The translations under genes and the position numbers were made by a program. Shown here piece by piece: positions 15,875-23,233 of a stretch of 64,000 nt of DNA (positions are counted from its first letter, which is position 1; every line of letters starts with the position of its first letter). Source of the DNA: VGBV01 sp963780395 (GTDB lineage: Bacteria; Actinomycetota; Thermoleophilia; Solirubrobacterales; 70-9); the NCBI GenBank assembly GCA_963780395.1, contig CAWABY010000011.1, forward strand, positions 62,001-126,000, given 5' to 3'. Under the pieces are notes generated by a model. It was not told where the DNA came from, made no database searches, and saw only the letters and a program-made list of their open reading frames with translations.

Positions 15875-16779
15875 CGATCACCAAGCCCGCCGCCGCCGGA
15901 GTCTCGATCGCCTCCAACGCGATCCTGATCGCGCTGAAGCTGGCGGCGGCGGCGATCACCGGCTCGATCGCGATCCTGAGCGAAGCGCTGCACTCGATGA
16001 TCGACCTGATCGCATCGGTGATCGCCTTCGTCGCGGTGCGCAGGGCGGACGAGCCGGCGGACAAGGAGCACCCCTACGGCCACCAGAAGATCGAGAGCGT
16101 CGCCGCCTCGATCGAGGGCATGCTGATCCTGGTCGGCGCGGGAATCATCGTCTACGAGTCCGTGCGCCGGCTGTCGAGCGGGGCCGAGGTGGAGTCGCTG
16201 GGGGTCGGTATCGCGGTGATCGCGTTCTCGGCGGTCGCCAACGCCGGGGTGGCCTACTTTCTGAGGGGGCAGGCGCGCAAGCACTCCTCGCCGGCGCTGG
16301 CAGGCGACGCCGCGCACCTGGGTACCGACTCGCTGACCTCGCTCGGGGTGCTGATCGGCCTGGTGCTGGTGGAAGCGACGGGAGTGGTGGAGATCGACTC
16401 GGTGGTCGCGATCCTGGTCGCGGGCGTGATCGTCGGGGCGGGGGTGAGGATCATGCGCAGGGCATCCGGGGCGCTGGTGGACGAGGCGCCGCCCCCCGAG
16501 GAGATGGACCAGATCGAAGCCGCGATCGCCGGGGCACGGCCGCCGGAGATGGTGGGCTACCACCGCCTCCGTGCGCGGACGGCGGGAAGCCGCCGCTACA
16601 TCGACTTCCACGCCCAGTTCAAGGACGGCACCACGCTCGAGCGGGCCCACGCGGCGGCGCACGCGCTCCGCGGCGCGATCGAGTCCGAGCTGCGCGAGGC
16701 CGAGGTTCTGATCCACGTCGAGCCCGAGGCCTCGGCGCGGGACCCGGCCACCGAGCCGAAGCACTACCGAGCCGGCTGA
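15871..16779 (+). CDS. Cation diffusion facilitator (CDF) metal transporter
   Basis: The 302-residue protein is a CDF-family proton/divalent-metal antiporter in the cytoplasmic membrane. Six hydrophobic segments are visible. SEALHSMIDL in TM2 and AAHLGTDSLTS in TM5 carry the paired His/Asp metal-site residues (HxxxD in each). EHPYGHQKIES is the usual cytoplasmic loop. The last 90 residues form the cytosolic ferredoxin-like domain. The ATG overlaps the rdgB stop (ATGA). Zn, Fe or Mn are all possible substrates; the motif alone does not decide. Confidence 0.9.
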   Translation: MTITKPAAAGVSIASNAILIALKLAAAAITGSIAILSEALHSMIDLIASVIAFVAVRRADEPADKEHPYGHQKIESVAASIEGMLILVGAGIIVYESVRRLSSGAEVESLGVGIAVIAFSAVANAGVAYFLRGQARKHSSPALAGDAAHLGTDSLTSLGVLIGLVLVEATGVVEIDSVVAILVAGVIVGAGVRIMRRASGALVDEAPPPEEMDQIEAAIAGARPPEMVGYHRLRARTAGSRRYIDFHAQFKDGTTLERAHAAAHALRGAIESELREAEVLIHVEPEASARDPATEPKHYRAG

Positions 16780-16803
16780 TGGCGCCGGGCCCTCGGCAGT
16801 CCC

Positions 16804-16944
16804 CTACAGGAGGTTGACGGCGGCGGCCAGCCCTACCGCCCCGACCACGATGCTGTAGCCGGTGTAGCCGCCGATCGCGAGCAGGACGACCGCGATCAGG
16901 CAGATCACGATCACGGTCAGCCAGGATCCCTGCGCCAGTGTCAC
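16804..16944 (-). CDS. 46-residue membrane protein
   Basis: The GTG at 16944 opens a 46-codon frame whose product reads VTLAQGSWLTVIVICLIAVV and continues through a glycine-containing second hydrophobic stretch to VNLL. It is almost wholly hydrophobic, with one or two membrane helices. It is divergent from the roadblock gene, and the shared region is only 18 bases long, with back-to-back A/T-rich hexamers. No homologue is recognised. The coding call rests on the clean hydrophobic pattern and position. Confidence 0.5.
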   Translation of the reverse strand: MTLAQGSWLTVIVICLIAVVLLAIGGYTGYSIVVGAVGLAAAVNLL

Positions 16945-16950
16945 GCTCGC

Positions 16951-16956
16951 TATTTT
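16951..16956 (+). promoter_or_regulatory. Leaderless -10 TATTTT
   Basis: TATTTT lies six bases before the ATG at 16963. Its complement (CAAAAT region) could serve the divergent 46-residue gene. Confidence 0.5.
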
Positions 16957-16962
16957 GACCCC

Positions 16963-17316
16963 ATGACGGATTCCGACGCGGCGACCCTGACCGATCCTCG
17001 CCAGGCTGTCGCCTACCTGGAGGAGATCTCGCCGGAGATGCGCGGCTGCGCGATCCTCGATTCCAGCGGCGAGGTGCTGGCCTCGACGGGCGAGGGGGAT
17101 GCTTGGAGGGATGCCGCGGCCGAGTTGATGGAGGCGGCCGACTCGGCCAACGGCGAGCCCGCCGCCCACTCTCACGTCGCCACCGGCGACGGCGAGGTCT
17201 TCTGCGTCCGCCATGAGGGACTGGTGGCGGTGGCCGTGACGGAGCGCTTCGTGCTGGCGTCGCTGATGCTGTTCGACCTGCGCGCGGTCCTTCGCGGCCT
17301 TGCCGGGGGACGCTGA
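16963..17316 (+). CDS. Roadblock/LC7-like protein
   Basis: The 117-residue cytosolic protein has an alternating helix-strand pattern that fits the roadblock/LC7 (profilin-like) fold: MRGCAILDSSGEVLASTG forms the first two strands, DAAAELMEAADSA a helix, and VFCVRHEGLVAVAVTERFVL the later strands. Bacterial roadblock proteins partner small GTPases or regulate motility and polarity, but no GTPase gene is adjacent. A 93-residue basic protein follows 23 bases later and may be its partner. The fold call is from pattern, not from a diagnostic motif. Confidence 0.6.
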   Translation: MTDSDAATLTDPRQAVAYLEEISPEMRGCAILDSSGEVLASTGEGDAWRDAAAELMEAADSANGEPAAHSHVATGDGEVFCVRHEGLVAVAVTERFVLASLMLFDLRAVLRGLAGGR

Positions 17317-17339
17317 CCCTGCCTCCGAAGCCGCACAGG

Positions 17340-17621
17340 GTGCTGCTGGACCGCGTCTCGGGCTACGCCGACGAGGCGGCCGCCTACCTGCGCCGCCGCC
17401 GGCACCTGCGCAAGCCCTTCGCCCGCGTTCACTACCCGGGCGGGCGCTTGATCGCCTACTCCTCGGCGACCGACGAGGGCAAGGCTCTGTTCGTCGCAGC
17501 GGCCCACGTGATCGAGATCGGCGGCCGTCCGCGCCCCGAGGCCAGGCAGGCGCGCGCAGGCGCCACCCCTCGTCCCAGCGAAGTCGCGGAGTCAGGCGCG
17601 GAGGGCTCCTCACCGCCTTAG
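17340..17621 (+). CDS. Small conserved-looking hypothetical protein
   Basis: The 93-residue protein from the GTG at 17340 has an ordered core of about 60 residues (VSGYADEAAAYLRRRRHLRK, FARVHYPGGRLIAYSSATDE, GKALFVAAAHVIEIGG) and a disordered Pro/Ala/Glu tail. The start is uncertain because the frame is open a little further upstream but holds no ATG, GTG or TTG there. It lies 23 bases after the roadblock gene and is probably in the same unit. The function is unknown. Confidence 0.55.
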   Translation: MLLDRVSGYADEAAAYLRRRRHLRKPFARVHYPGGRLIAYSSATDEGKALFVAAAHVIEIGGRPRPEARQARAGATPRPSEVAESGAEGSSPP

Positions 17622-17638
17622 TGGCAATCACGCACAAA

Positions 17639-17659
17639 CCCCGGAATTCGGCTCCGGGG
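17639..17659 (+). terminator. Hairpin terminator
   Basis: CCCCGGA and TCCGGGG form seven-base arms around a seven-base loop. It lies 17 bases after the stop of the 93-residue gene and just before the HU promoter. There is no T tract. Confidence 0.5.
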
Positions 17660-17666
17660 GCGGTGT

Positions 17667-17672
17667 TAGTGT
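17667..17672 (+). promoter_or_regulatory. Probable -10 TAGTGT for the HU gene
   Basis: TAGTGT lies 32 bases before the GTG at 17705. This leaves a leader of about 26 bases that contains the strong Shine-Dalgarno GAGGAGGAA. Confidence 0.4.
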
Positions 17673-17704
17673 CGCGGCGACTCCGATCTCCGAGGAGGAA
17701 CGAC

Positions 17705-18025
17705 GTGACGAAGGCTGAGTTCTTGGATGTGCTCGCGGGCGACAACCGGATCGGGAGCAAGAAGGAGGCTGGGGCCGCCGTCGATGCCGTGCTCGACGCG
17801 ATCAGCGACGTGCTCTCCAAGGGTGGCGATGTCAACTTCACCGGGTTCGGCAAGTTCGCCGTGGCCGAGCGCGGCCCGCGGCAGGGCGTGAACCCGCGCA
17901 CGGGGGAGCGGATCTTCATCCCCGGGGGCAAGGTGCCCCGCTTCTCCGCCGGCTCCGGCCTGAAAAAGAAGGTCAAGGGCGGCGGCGCAGGTGGAGGGTC
18001 GGGCGGCGGCGGCGAAGCCGCCTAG
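17705..18025 (+). CDS. hup: HU-family nucleoid DNA-binding protein
   Basis: The 106-residue protein has the complete HU fold in its first 90 residues: VTKAEFLDVLAGDNRIGSKK, the dimer helix, VNFTGFGKFAVAERGPRQG, and the DNA-binding arm GVNPRTGERIFIPGGKVPRF. The tail is short, lysine- and then glycine-rich (KKKVKGGGAGGG), much shorter than mycobacterial HupB tails. The GTG start is set by GAGGAGGAACGAC. It binds and bends DNA throughout the chromosome as a dimer. The pyrF coding frame continues in the same phase directly after the TAG stop. Confidence 0.93.
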   Translation: MTKAEFLDVLAGDNRIGSKKEAGAAVDAVLDAISDVLSKGGDVNFTGFGKFAVAERGPRQGVNPRTGERIFIPGGKVPRFSAGSGLKKKVKGGGAGGGSGGGGEAA

Positions 18026-18040
18026 CGTCCCGTACAGCGC

Positions 18041-18922
18041 ATCGGCGCAACGCCCTTCGCGGATCGGCTCGCGGCGCTCACGGAGGAGCGCCGAAGCCAG
18101 GTCTGCCTGGGGATCGATCCCGACCCCGCCTCGCTGCCCGCGGACGGGGACGGGGACGGTGACCCGGCCGAGCGCGCGGCCCGGGCGGTCGTCAGCGAGT
18201 CCGCGCGGCTGATCGAGCTCGCCGGCCCGGCCTGCGTCGCCGTCAAGCCGCAGCTCGCCTGCTTCGAGCGGCTCGGCGCCCCCGGCTGGCGGGCGCTGGG
18301 GGAGGTCATCGCCGCGGCGCGCGAGGCCGGGCTGCTGGTGGTGGCCGACGGCAAGCGCGGGGACGTTCCGACGACCGCCGCCGCCTACGGCCAGGCGATG
18401 GTCGGCGAGGCGGCGACCCCGTGGGGCCCCGCGCCGGGCCTGGGCGCAGACGCCTTCACGGCAAACCCCCTGCTGGGCGGCGACGCGCTCGAGCCGCTGA
18501 TCGAGGCCGCGGTCGAGCGGGGCGCCGGTGTCTTCTGCCTGGTGCGTACCTCCAACCCCGGCGCCGCGGACCTGCAGGACCGGCAGGTCGAAGGCCGGCC
18601 GCTGCACGAGCTGCTGGCCGGGATGGTGGCCGAGCGCGCGCCGCGGCTGGCCGGCGCCGGCGGCCTCAGCGGCATGGGGGCGGTCGTGGGCGCCACGGCG
18701 CCCGGGCTCCTGGGCCGGATGCGGGAGCTGATGCCCGACTCGATCTTCCTGATCCCCGGGGTCGGCGCCCAGGGCGGGCGCCCCGAGCAGCTTGGCCCGG
18801 CGATGGCGCCGGGGCGCCCGGCCTCGATCCTGGTGGCCGCGGCGCGCGGCATCGCCGGCGCCGACGATCCCGCGGCCGCCGCCGAGCAGCTTCGCTCGAC
18901 GCTCTGGACGCTGGCCGAATAG
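18041..18922 (+). CDS. pyrF: Orotidine-5'-phosphate decarboxylase, start codon unclear
   Basis: PyrF converts OMP to UMP, the last step of de novo pyrimidine synthesis. The protein is of the actinobacterial/type-2 kind: PFADRLAALTEERRSQVCLG followed by IDPDP, then AVKPQLACFERLG, VVADGKRGDVPTTA (catalytic Lys-Asp), FLIPGVGAQGG (phosphate site) and ARGIAGADDP. Homology clearly begins near 18053, yet the frame contains no ATG, GTG or TTG between the HU stop at 18025 and 18338. An ATC at 18041 is given as a placeholder start (293 residues). A non-canonical start, read-through from HU, or a sequence error are all possible. Starting at 18338 would delete the N-terminal third, including the substrate-binding region. 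Confidence 0.8.
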   Translation: MGATPFADRLAALTEERRSQVCLGIDPDPASLPADGDGDGDPAERAARAVVSESARLIELAGPACVAVKPQLACFERLGAPGWRALGEVIAAAREAGLLVVADGKRGDVPTTAAAYGQAMVGEAATPWGPAPGLGADAFTANPLLGGDALEPLIEAAVERGAGVFCLVRTSNPGAADLQDRQVEGRPLHELLAGMVAERAPRLAGAGGLSGMGAVVGATAPGLLGRMRELMPDSIFLIPGVGAQGGRPEQLGPAMAPGRPASILVAAARGIAGADDPAAAAEQLRSTLWTLAE

Positions 18923-18948
18923 GCCCCGTGGGCGGCACAGACACGGGG

Positions 18949-18954
18949 TACATT
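18949..18954 (+). promoter_or_regulatory. -10-like hexamer TACATT
   Basis: TACATT lies 11 bases before the ATG at 18966, giving a very short leader. Confidence 0.35.
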
Positions 18955-18965
18955 CCAGGGCCGCG

Positions 18966-19424
18966 ATGACCCCCGAGACGCCCCGGCGGCGACCCAACTA
19001 CATCGCCCGCGTGCTCGCGATCCTGGCGTTGCTGGGCGCCCTCGCGCTGGTGGTCGCGACGATCGCGACCAACGGCGACGGGGACGGCGACGACACCGAG
19101 AAGAACGCCAAGCAGACCGGCGTGACGAAGGAGGGGCAGCGGGCCCTGAATAAGGGGGTCTGGGTGGTCGAGGAGGGCGACACCCTGGTCTCGATCTCCG
19201 AGGCGACCGCCATCGACCTCGACGAGCTCGTCGAGCTCAACACGGACATCGACCCGCAGGTCCTGATCTCCGGGCAGCGCGTCTCCCTGCGCCCGGGCCA
19301 GGCCGAAGGCGCGGATGATGGGACCACCGCGACCGAGACGTCAGGCGACCCCGCGGACGAGTTCGGCGACGGCAGTGTCGGCGGCAGCAACTCAGGCTCC
19401 GGCGACGGAGCCTCGTCGCCCTAG
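18966..19424 (+). CDS. Membrane-anchored LysM-domain protein
   Basis: The 152-residue protein has a basic start (MTPETPRRRPNYIAR), one membrane helix (VLAILALLGALALVVATIAT), an acidic linker, and a LysM motif at about residues 60-108 (VWVVEEGDTLVSISEATAID ... LISGQRVSLRPG). A Ser/Gly/Asp-rich tail ends the protein. LysM binds peptidoglycan or other GlcNAc polymers, so the protein should tie the membrane to the wall. It is followed five bases later by a D,D-carboxypeptidase gene, consistent with wall maintenance. Confidence 0.85.
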   Translation: MTPETPRRRPNYIARVLAILALLGALALVVATIATNGDGDGDDTEKNAKQTGVTKEGQRALNKGVWVVEEGDTLVSISEATAIDLDELVELNTDIDPQVLISGQRVSLRPGQAEGADDGTTATETSGDPADEFGDGSVGGSNSGSGDGASSP

Positions 19425-19429
19425 AAAAG

Positions 19430-20896
19430 GTGCCACCGCCCCAGACAGCTAATCGGGCCGCGGCCCTGCGGCGGCTCGCGGCGGCGGCGGCGACGCTGCT
19501 GGCCCTGCTTCCCGCGACCGCGCTCTCGCAGGGAGGGCAGGCGGCTCCGGACGACGCCGGGGCCGAGGCCAAGCGCGCGAAGAAGAAGCAGAAGGCCGGG
19601 CCGGCCGGGCCTCCCAAGCTCGATGCCCGCGCCTGGATCCTGGTCGATCCCCGCGACGACGAGGTGCTCGCCTCGAGCGCCCCCAACAGGGAGCTGCCGA
19701 TCGCCAGCGCCACCAAGCTGATGACGGCCCGCCTGGCGCTCGAGCGGCTGCGCCCGAACGAGAGGCTGAAGGCGCCGCCCTACCAGGCGCTGGCCGCCGA
19801 GTCGCTGCTGGGACTGCGCGCCGGCGAGAAGATGACGGTCCGGGACCTGCTCTACGCGCTGGTGCTGGAGAGCGCCAACGACGCCGCCGCGACCATCGCC
19901 ACCGGGGTCGCCGGGTCGGTGCCCCGCTTCGTCAACCAGATGAACCGCGAGGCGGCGGCCCTCGGCCTTGACCACACCAGCTACGCGAACCCGATCGGAT
20001 TGGACGCGCCCAGCAACTACTCCAGCGCCGCCGACCTGGCGGAGCTGGCGGGGTTGCTCTTGGACGACCGCCTGTTCTCGCGGATCGCCGACACCCAGGT
20101 CGTGACCCTGCGCAGCGGCGATGCCCGTCGCCGCATCGACACCCGCAACACCCTGCTCAACCTCGATGCAAGCGCCGACGGCGTCAAGACCGGCCACACG
20201 CTGGGGGCCGGCTACGTGCTGGTGGGGTCGGCGACGCGCGAGGGCACCCGGCTGGTCTCGGCGGTGCTAGGTGCCCGCAGCGAGGCCGCGCGCGACGCCG
20301 AGACGCTGCAGCTGCTCGACTACGGCTTCTCGCTCTACCGCGCCCGCATTCCGGTCAAGCGGGGGGAGGAGCTCGCCGACCCCAAGCTCGACTACCGCGA
20401 CGAGCGGCTGGCGCTGGTCGCGCGGCGCCCGCTGGAGGTCTCGGCCCGCGAGGGCCAGCCGGTGAGGACCAGGGTCGAGGCGCCCTCGGAGCTCAGCGGC
20501 GCGATCGAGCAGGGCGAGGCGCTGGGGCGGGCGGTGGTGACCGTGGACGGGAAGGTCGCCGGAGCGACCCCGCTGGTCGCGTCACGGAGCGTGGAGGCGG
20601 CGACCCTGCTCGACAAGGCCCGATCCGCGATCGAAAATCCACTGATCTTGCTGCCCGCCGGCCTGTTCGTGATAGTTGTAGGGCTGTTGCTGGCGCTCAG
20701 GGCCAGGCGCTCCGAGCCCAGCGGCGAAACCGAACCCCCGCCGGAGCCCAAGACCAAGCCGCCGGAGCCCCAGGCCAAGACGAGGCGATGGCGACGGGAT
20801 CGGGGCTCGCGCGAGCGGACCCCGGAGGAGAGACGGCAGATGCACGAGGAGCGGATGCGCAGAAGGCGCCAACGGGCAGACGAGGATCTCTCGTGA
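19430..20896 (+). CDS. D-alanyl-D-alanine carboxypeptidase (S11, DacA/PBP5-like)
   Basis: The 488-residue protein removes the terminal D-Ala from peptidoglycan stem peptides outside the membrane. It has an N-terminal signal sequence (LRRLAAAAATLLALLPATAL) and the three penicillin-binding motifs: SATK near residue 95 (nucleophile Ser), SAN near 150, and KTG near 245. A linker domain follows, then a membrane anchor (PLILLPAGLFVIVVGLLLAL). A charged, Pro- and Arg-rich cytoplasmic tail of about 60 residues ends the protein, longer than the PBP5 anchor. The GTG at 19430 is chosen as the only start before the signal sequence. The next gene overlaps by four bases (GTGA). Confidence 0.9.
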   Translation: MPPPQTANRAAALRRLAAAAATLLALLPATALSQGGQAAPDDAGAEAKRAKKKQKAGPAGPPKLDARAWILVDPRDDEVLASSAPNRELPIASATKLMTARLALERLRPNERLKAPPYQALAAESLLGLRAGEKMTVRDLLYALVLESANDAAATIATGVAGSVPRFVNQMNREAAALGLDHTSYANPIGLDAPSNYSSAADLAELAGLLLDDRLFSRIADTQVVTLRSGDARRRIDTRNTLLNLDASADGVKTGHTLGAGYVLVGSATREGTRLVSAVLGARSEAARDAETLQLLDYGFSLYRARIPVKRGEELADPKLDYRDERLALVARRPLEVSAREGQPVRTRVEAPSELSGAIEQGEALGRAVVTVDGKVAGATPLVASRSVEAATLLDKARSAIENPLILLPAGLFVIVVGLLLALRARRSEPSGETEPPPEPKTKPPEPQAKTRRWRRDRGSRERTPEERRQMHEERMRRRRQRADEDLS

Positions 20897-21852
20897 TCCT
20901 GACGGTCACCCTCAACGCCGCGATCGACCGCACCGTCGCCGTCCCCACCTTCCGCCAGGGCAACCGCCACCGGGCAGTCGAGGCCAGCACCGCCGCGGGG
21001 GGCAAGGGCGTGAACGTCGCCCGCGCGCTGAAGCTGCTGGACCGCCCCGTGATCGCCACCGGCCTCGCCGGCGGGCCCACCGGCGCCCGCCTGGTGGAGC
21101 GCATGGCCGAGGAGTCGATCCTCACCGACTTCACCTGGATCGCGGGCGAGTCCCGGACCAACCTGGCGGTGATCGACCCCACCTCCGGCGAGCAGACCGA
21201 GATCAACGAGCGCGGCCCCGAGGTCACCTCCGAGGAGCTCGAGCGCTTCCTGCAGAAGCTGCTCTACCTGGCGCAGGGCGCCCGCATCTGCGTCATCGCC
21301 GGCAGCCTGCCGCCGTCGGTGCCCGCCTCGTTCGCGGCGCGGACGGTCGCCGAGCTGAAGCAGCTGGGCGTCGAAACGGTGCTGGACACCGAGGGCGAGC
21401 CCCTGATCGGCGGCCTGCGCGCGGGGCCGGCGGTGGTCACCCCGAACGCCAGCGAAGCCGAGGGCGCCGTCGGCCACGAGTTCAACGACCGCGACGACCT
21501 GCTCGCCGGCCTGCGCAGCCTGATCGAGCTCGGAGCGGGCGAGGCGATCATCACCCGAGAGGAGGGCTGCGTCGCATCGCTCCTGGATGGCTCGGAGCGC
21601 AGCCTGTACGAGGTGACGGCGCCGGCGCTGGAGCCGATCGCGACGGTCGGCTCGGGCGACGCCTTCCTGGCCGGCTTCGCCGCCGCCCGCTTCGACGGCC
21701 GCCCCCCGCAGGAGTGCCTGCGCTTCGCGGTCGCCTGCGGAGCGGAGTCGACGCAACACTTCGGCGCCGGCACGATCGACCCCGAGGAGGTCGCCAGGCT
21801 GGCCGAACGGGTCGAGCTGAGCGTGCTGGACACCGCCGCGGCCGTTCGCTGA
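20893..21852 (+). CDS. PfkB-family sugar-phosphate kinase (1-phosphofructokinase / LacC type)
   Basis: The 319-residue protein starts VILTVTLNAAIDRTVAVPTF, the N-terminus of the FruK/PfkB/LacC group. AGGKGVNVARALKLL is the first PfkB signature, AGSLPPSVP is a sugar-phosphate-binding loop, and ATVGSGDAFLAGFAAARFDG is the second signature with the catalytic Asp. It should phosphorylate fructose-1-phosphate, fructose-6-phosphate or tagatose-6-phosphate; no fru PTS genes are next to it to decide. Its GTG overlaps the carboxypeptidase stop, so the two are co-translated although the functional link is not obvious. Confidence 0.88.
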   Translation: MILTVTLNAAIDRTVAVPTFRQGNRHRAVEASTAAGGKGVNVARALKLLDRPVIATGLAGGPTGARLVERMAEESILTDFTWIAGESRTNLAVIDPTSGEQTEINERGPEVTSEELERFLQKLLYLAQGARICVIAGSLPPSVPASFAARTVAELKQLGVETVLDTEGEPLIGGLRAGPAVVTPNASEAEGAVGHEFNDRDDLLAGLRSLIELGAGEAIITREEGCVASLLDGSERSLYEVTAPALEPIATVGSGDAFLAGFAAARFDGRPPQECLRFAVACGAESTQHFGAGTIDPEEVARLAERVELSVLDTAAAVR

Positions 21853-21910
21853 GCTCCCACGTCTGGGCCTATCGGGCCTTCCTCGCCGGGGCACCCGGGT
21901 TGACCGCTGT

Positions 21911-21999
21911 TATCCTCGGTGAGGCGTTGGAGCGAGTCTCAGACAACGCCGCAAACAGCGGTACTTCGCAGTTTTCGCCCCGGCCCGCCGGGGCTTTTT
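21911..21999 (+). ncRNA. Putative short RNA or attenuated leader ahead of guaB3
   Basis: TATCCT (21911-21916) could act as a -10, with transcription starting near 21923. The predicted RNA of about 77 bases has one hairpin from GGCGTTG (21923-21929) and CAACGCC (21944-21950), and ends in a terminator hairpin with five T. It does not match a riboswitch class known to me. It could be a free small RNA, or a leader attenuating guaB3, which also has its own -10 downstream. No -35 consensus is seen at the proper spacing. Confidence 0.4.
21977..21999 (+). terminator. Intrinsic terminator upstream of guaB3
   Basis: GCCCCGG and CCGGGGC form a seven-base stem with a four-base loop, followed directly by TTTTT. 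This is one of only two hairpins with a T tract seen in the window. Confidence 0.75.
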
Positions 22000-22015
22000 C
22001 GTCCGCGAACGAACG

Positions 22016-22021
22016 TAGGGT
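22016..22021 (+). promoter_or_regulatory. Leaderless -10 TAGGGT for guaB3
   Basis: TAGGGT lies six bases before the ATG at 22028 and 16 bases after the terminator. Confidence 0.55.
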
Positions 22022-22027
22022 GATCGG

Positions 22028-23233
22028 ATGGAAGTAGAGATCGGTCGAGGCAAGAAGGGTCGTCGTGCCTACGGCTTCGACGACATCGCGATCGTGCCCT
22101 CGCGCAGGACCCGCGATCCCGACGACATCGACTTCACCTGGTCGCTCGGCCCATACCGCTTTGACCTGCCTCTGGTCGCCTCGGCGATGGACGGCGTCGT
22201 CAGCCCCGAGACCGCCGGCATCATCGGCAAGCTCGGCGGCCTCGCCGTCCTCAACCTCGAGGGGATCTGGTCGCGCTACGAGGACGCCGACGCGAAGCTC
22301 GATGAGATCGCCTCGGCGCCGACCGAGGTCGCGACGCGCACGATGCAGGAGATCTACGCCGAGCCGGTCAAGCCCGAGCTGATCGCCAAGCGCGTCGAGG
22401 AGATCAAGTCCCAGGGCGTCGTCGCCGCGGGCTCGCTGACGCCGCAGAAGGTCGCAGACTTCCACGAGGTCGCGCTCGAGGCCGGGCTCGACATCCTCGT
22501 CGTCCAGGGCACCGTGATCTCGGCCGAGCACGTCTCGACCCAGTCCGAGCCGCTGAACCTGAAGGAGTTCATCTCGGAGGTCTCGGTCCCGTGCGTGGTC
22601 GGAGGCTGCGCCTCCTACAACACCGGTCTGCACCTGATGCGCACCGGCGCGGTCGGCGTGCTCGTCGGGGTCGGTCCCGGCGCCGCCTGCACCACCCGCG
22701 GAGTGCTCGGCCTGGGCGTCCCCCAGGCGACGGCGATCGCCGACGTCGCCGCTGCGCGCTCCCAGCACATGATGGAGACGGGGCAGTACTGCAACGTGAT
22801 CGCCGACGGCGGCATGCGCACTGGCGGCGACGTCTCCAAGGCGATCGCGGTGGGCGCCGACGCGGTCATGATCGGCTCGCCGCTGGCCCGCGCCGTCGAG
22901 GCCCCCGGCCGCGGCTACCACTGGGGCATGGCGACCTTCCACCCCTCGCTTCCGCGCGGGGCTCGCGTCACCACAAAGCAGGACGGCACCCTGGAGCAGA
23001 TCCTGCTGGGCCCCGCCCAGGAGAACGACGGCACCTTCAACCTGATGGGCGCGCTGCGGACCTCGATGGCGACCTGCGGCTACGCCGACATCCCCGAGTT
23101 CCACCGCGCCGAGGTGATGGTGGCGCCGGCCCTGCAGTCCGAGGGCAAGCAGCTCCAGCACGAGCAGTCCGTCGGAATGGGCTCCAACGGCAGGGCAGCG
23201 GTCGACACCGGGGTAGCCGTCTCGGATGACTAA
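22028..23233 (+). CDS. guaB3: GuaB3-type IMP dehydrogenase family protein
   Basis: The 401-residue TIM-barrel protein belongs to the actinobacterial GuaB3 branch, which lacks the CBS domains of true IMP dehydrogenase. The N-terminus is AYGFDDIAIVPSRRTRDP, then LVASAMDGVVSPETA. The catalytic loop GVGPGAACTTRGVLGLGVPQ keeps the active-site Cys, and ADGGMRTGGDVSKAIAVGAD binds the phosphate. The flap region GYHWGMATFHPSLPRG is typical of GuaB3. It is expected to be cytosolic; GuaB3 members have been linked to purine interconversion, and the activity here is not certain. It overlaps guaA by eight bases, which supports a guanine nucleotide role. Confidence 0.9.
   Translation: MEVEIGRGKKGRRAYGFDDIAIVPSRRTRDPDDIDFTWSLGPYRFDLPLVASAMDGVVSPETAGIIGKLGGLAVLNLEGIWSRYEDADAKLDEIASAPTEVATRTMQEIYAEPVKPELIAKRVEEIKSQGVVAAGSLTPQKVADFHEVALEAGLDILVVQGTVISAEHVSTQSEPLNLKEFISEVSVPCVVGGCASYNTGLHLMRTGAVGVLVGVGPGAACTTRGVLGLGVPQATAIADVAAARSQHMMETGQYCNVIADGGMRTGGDVSKAIAVGADAVMIGSPLARAVEAPGRGYHWGMATFHPSLPRGARVTTKQDGTLEQILLGPAQENDGTFNLMGALRTSMATCGYADIPEFHRAEVMVAPALQSEGKQLQHEQSVGMGSNGRAAVDTGVAVSDD

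Noticed and set aside
21899..21905. TTGACC as a -35 element before the guaB3 leader
   Set aside because: It is only about five bases from the TATCCT hexamer, far from the required spacing.
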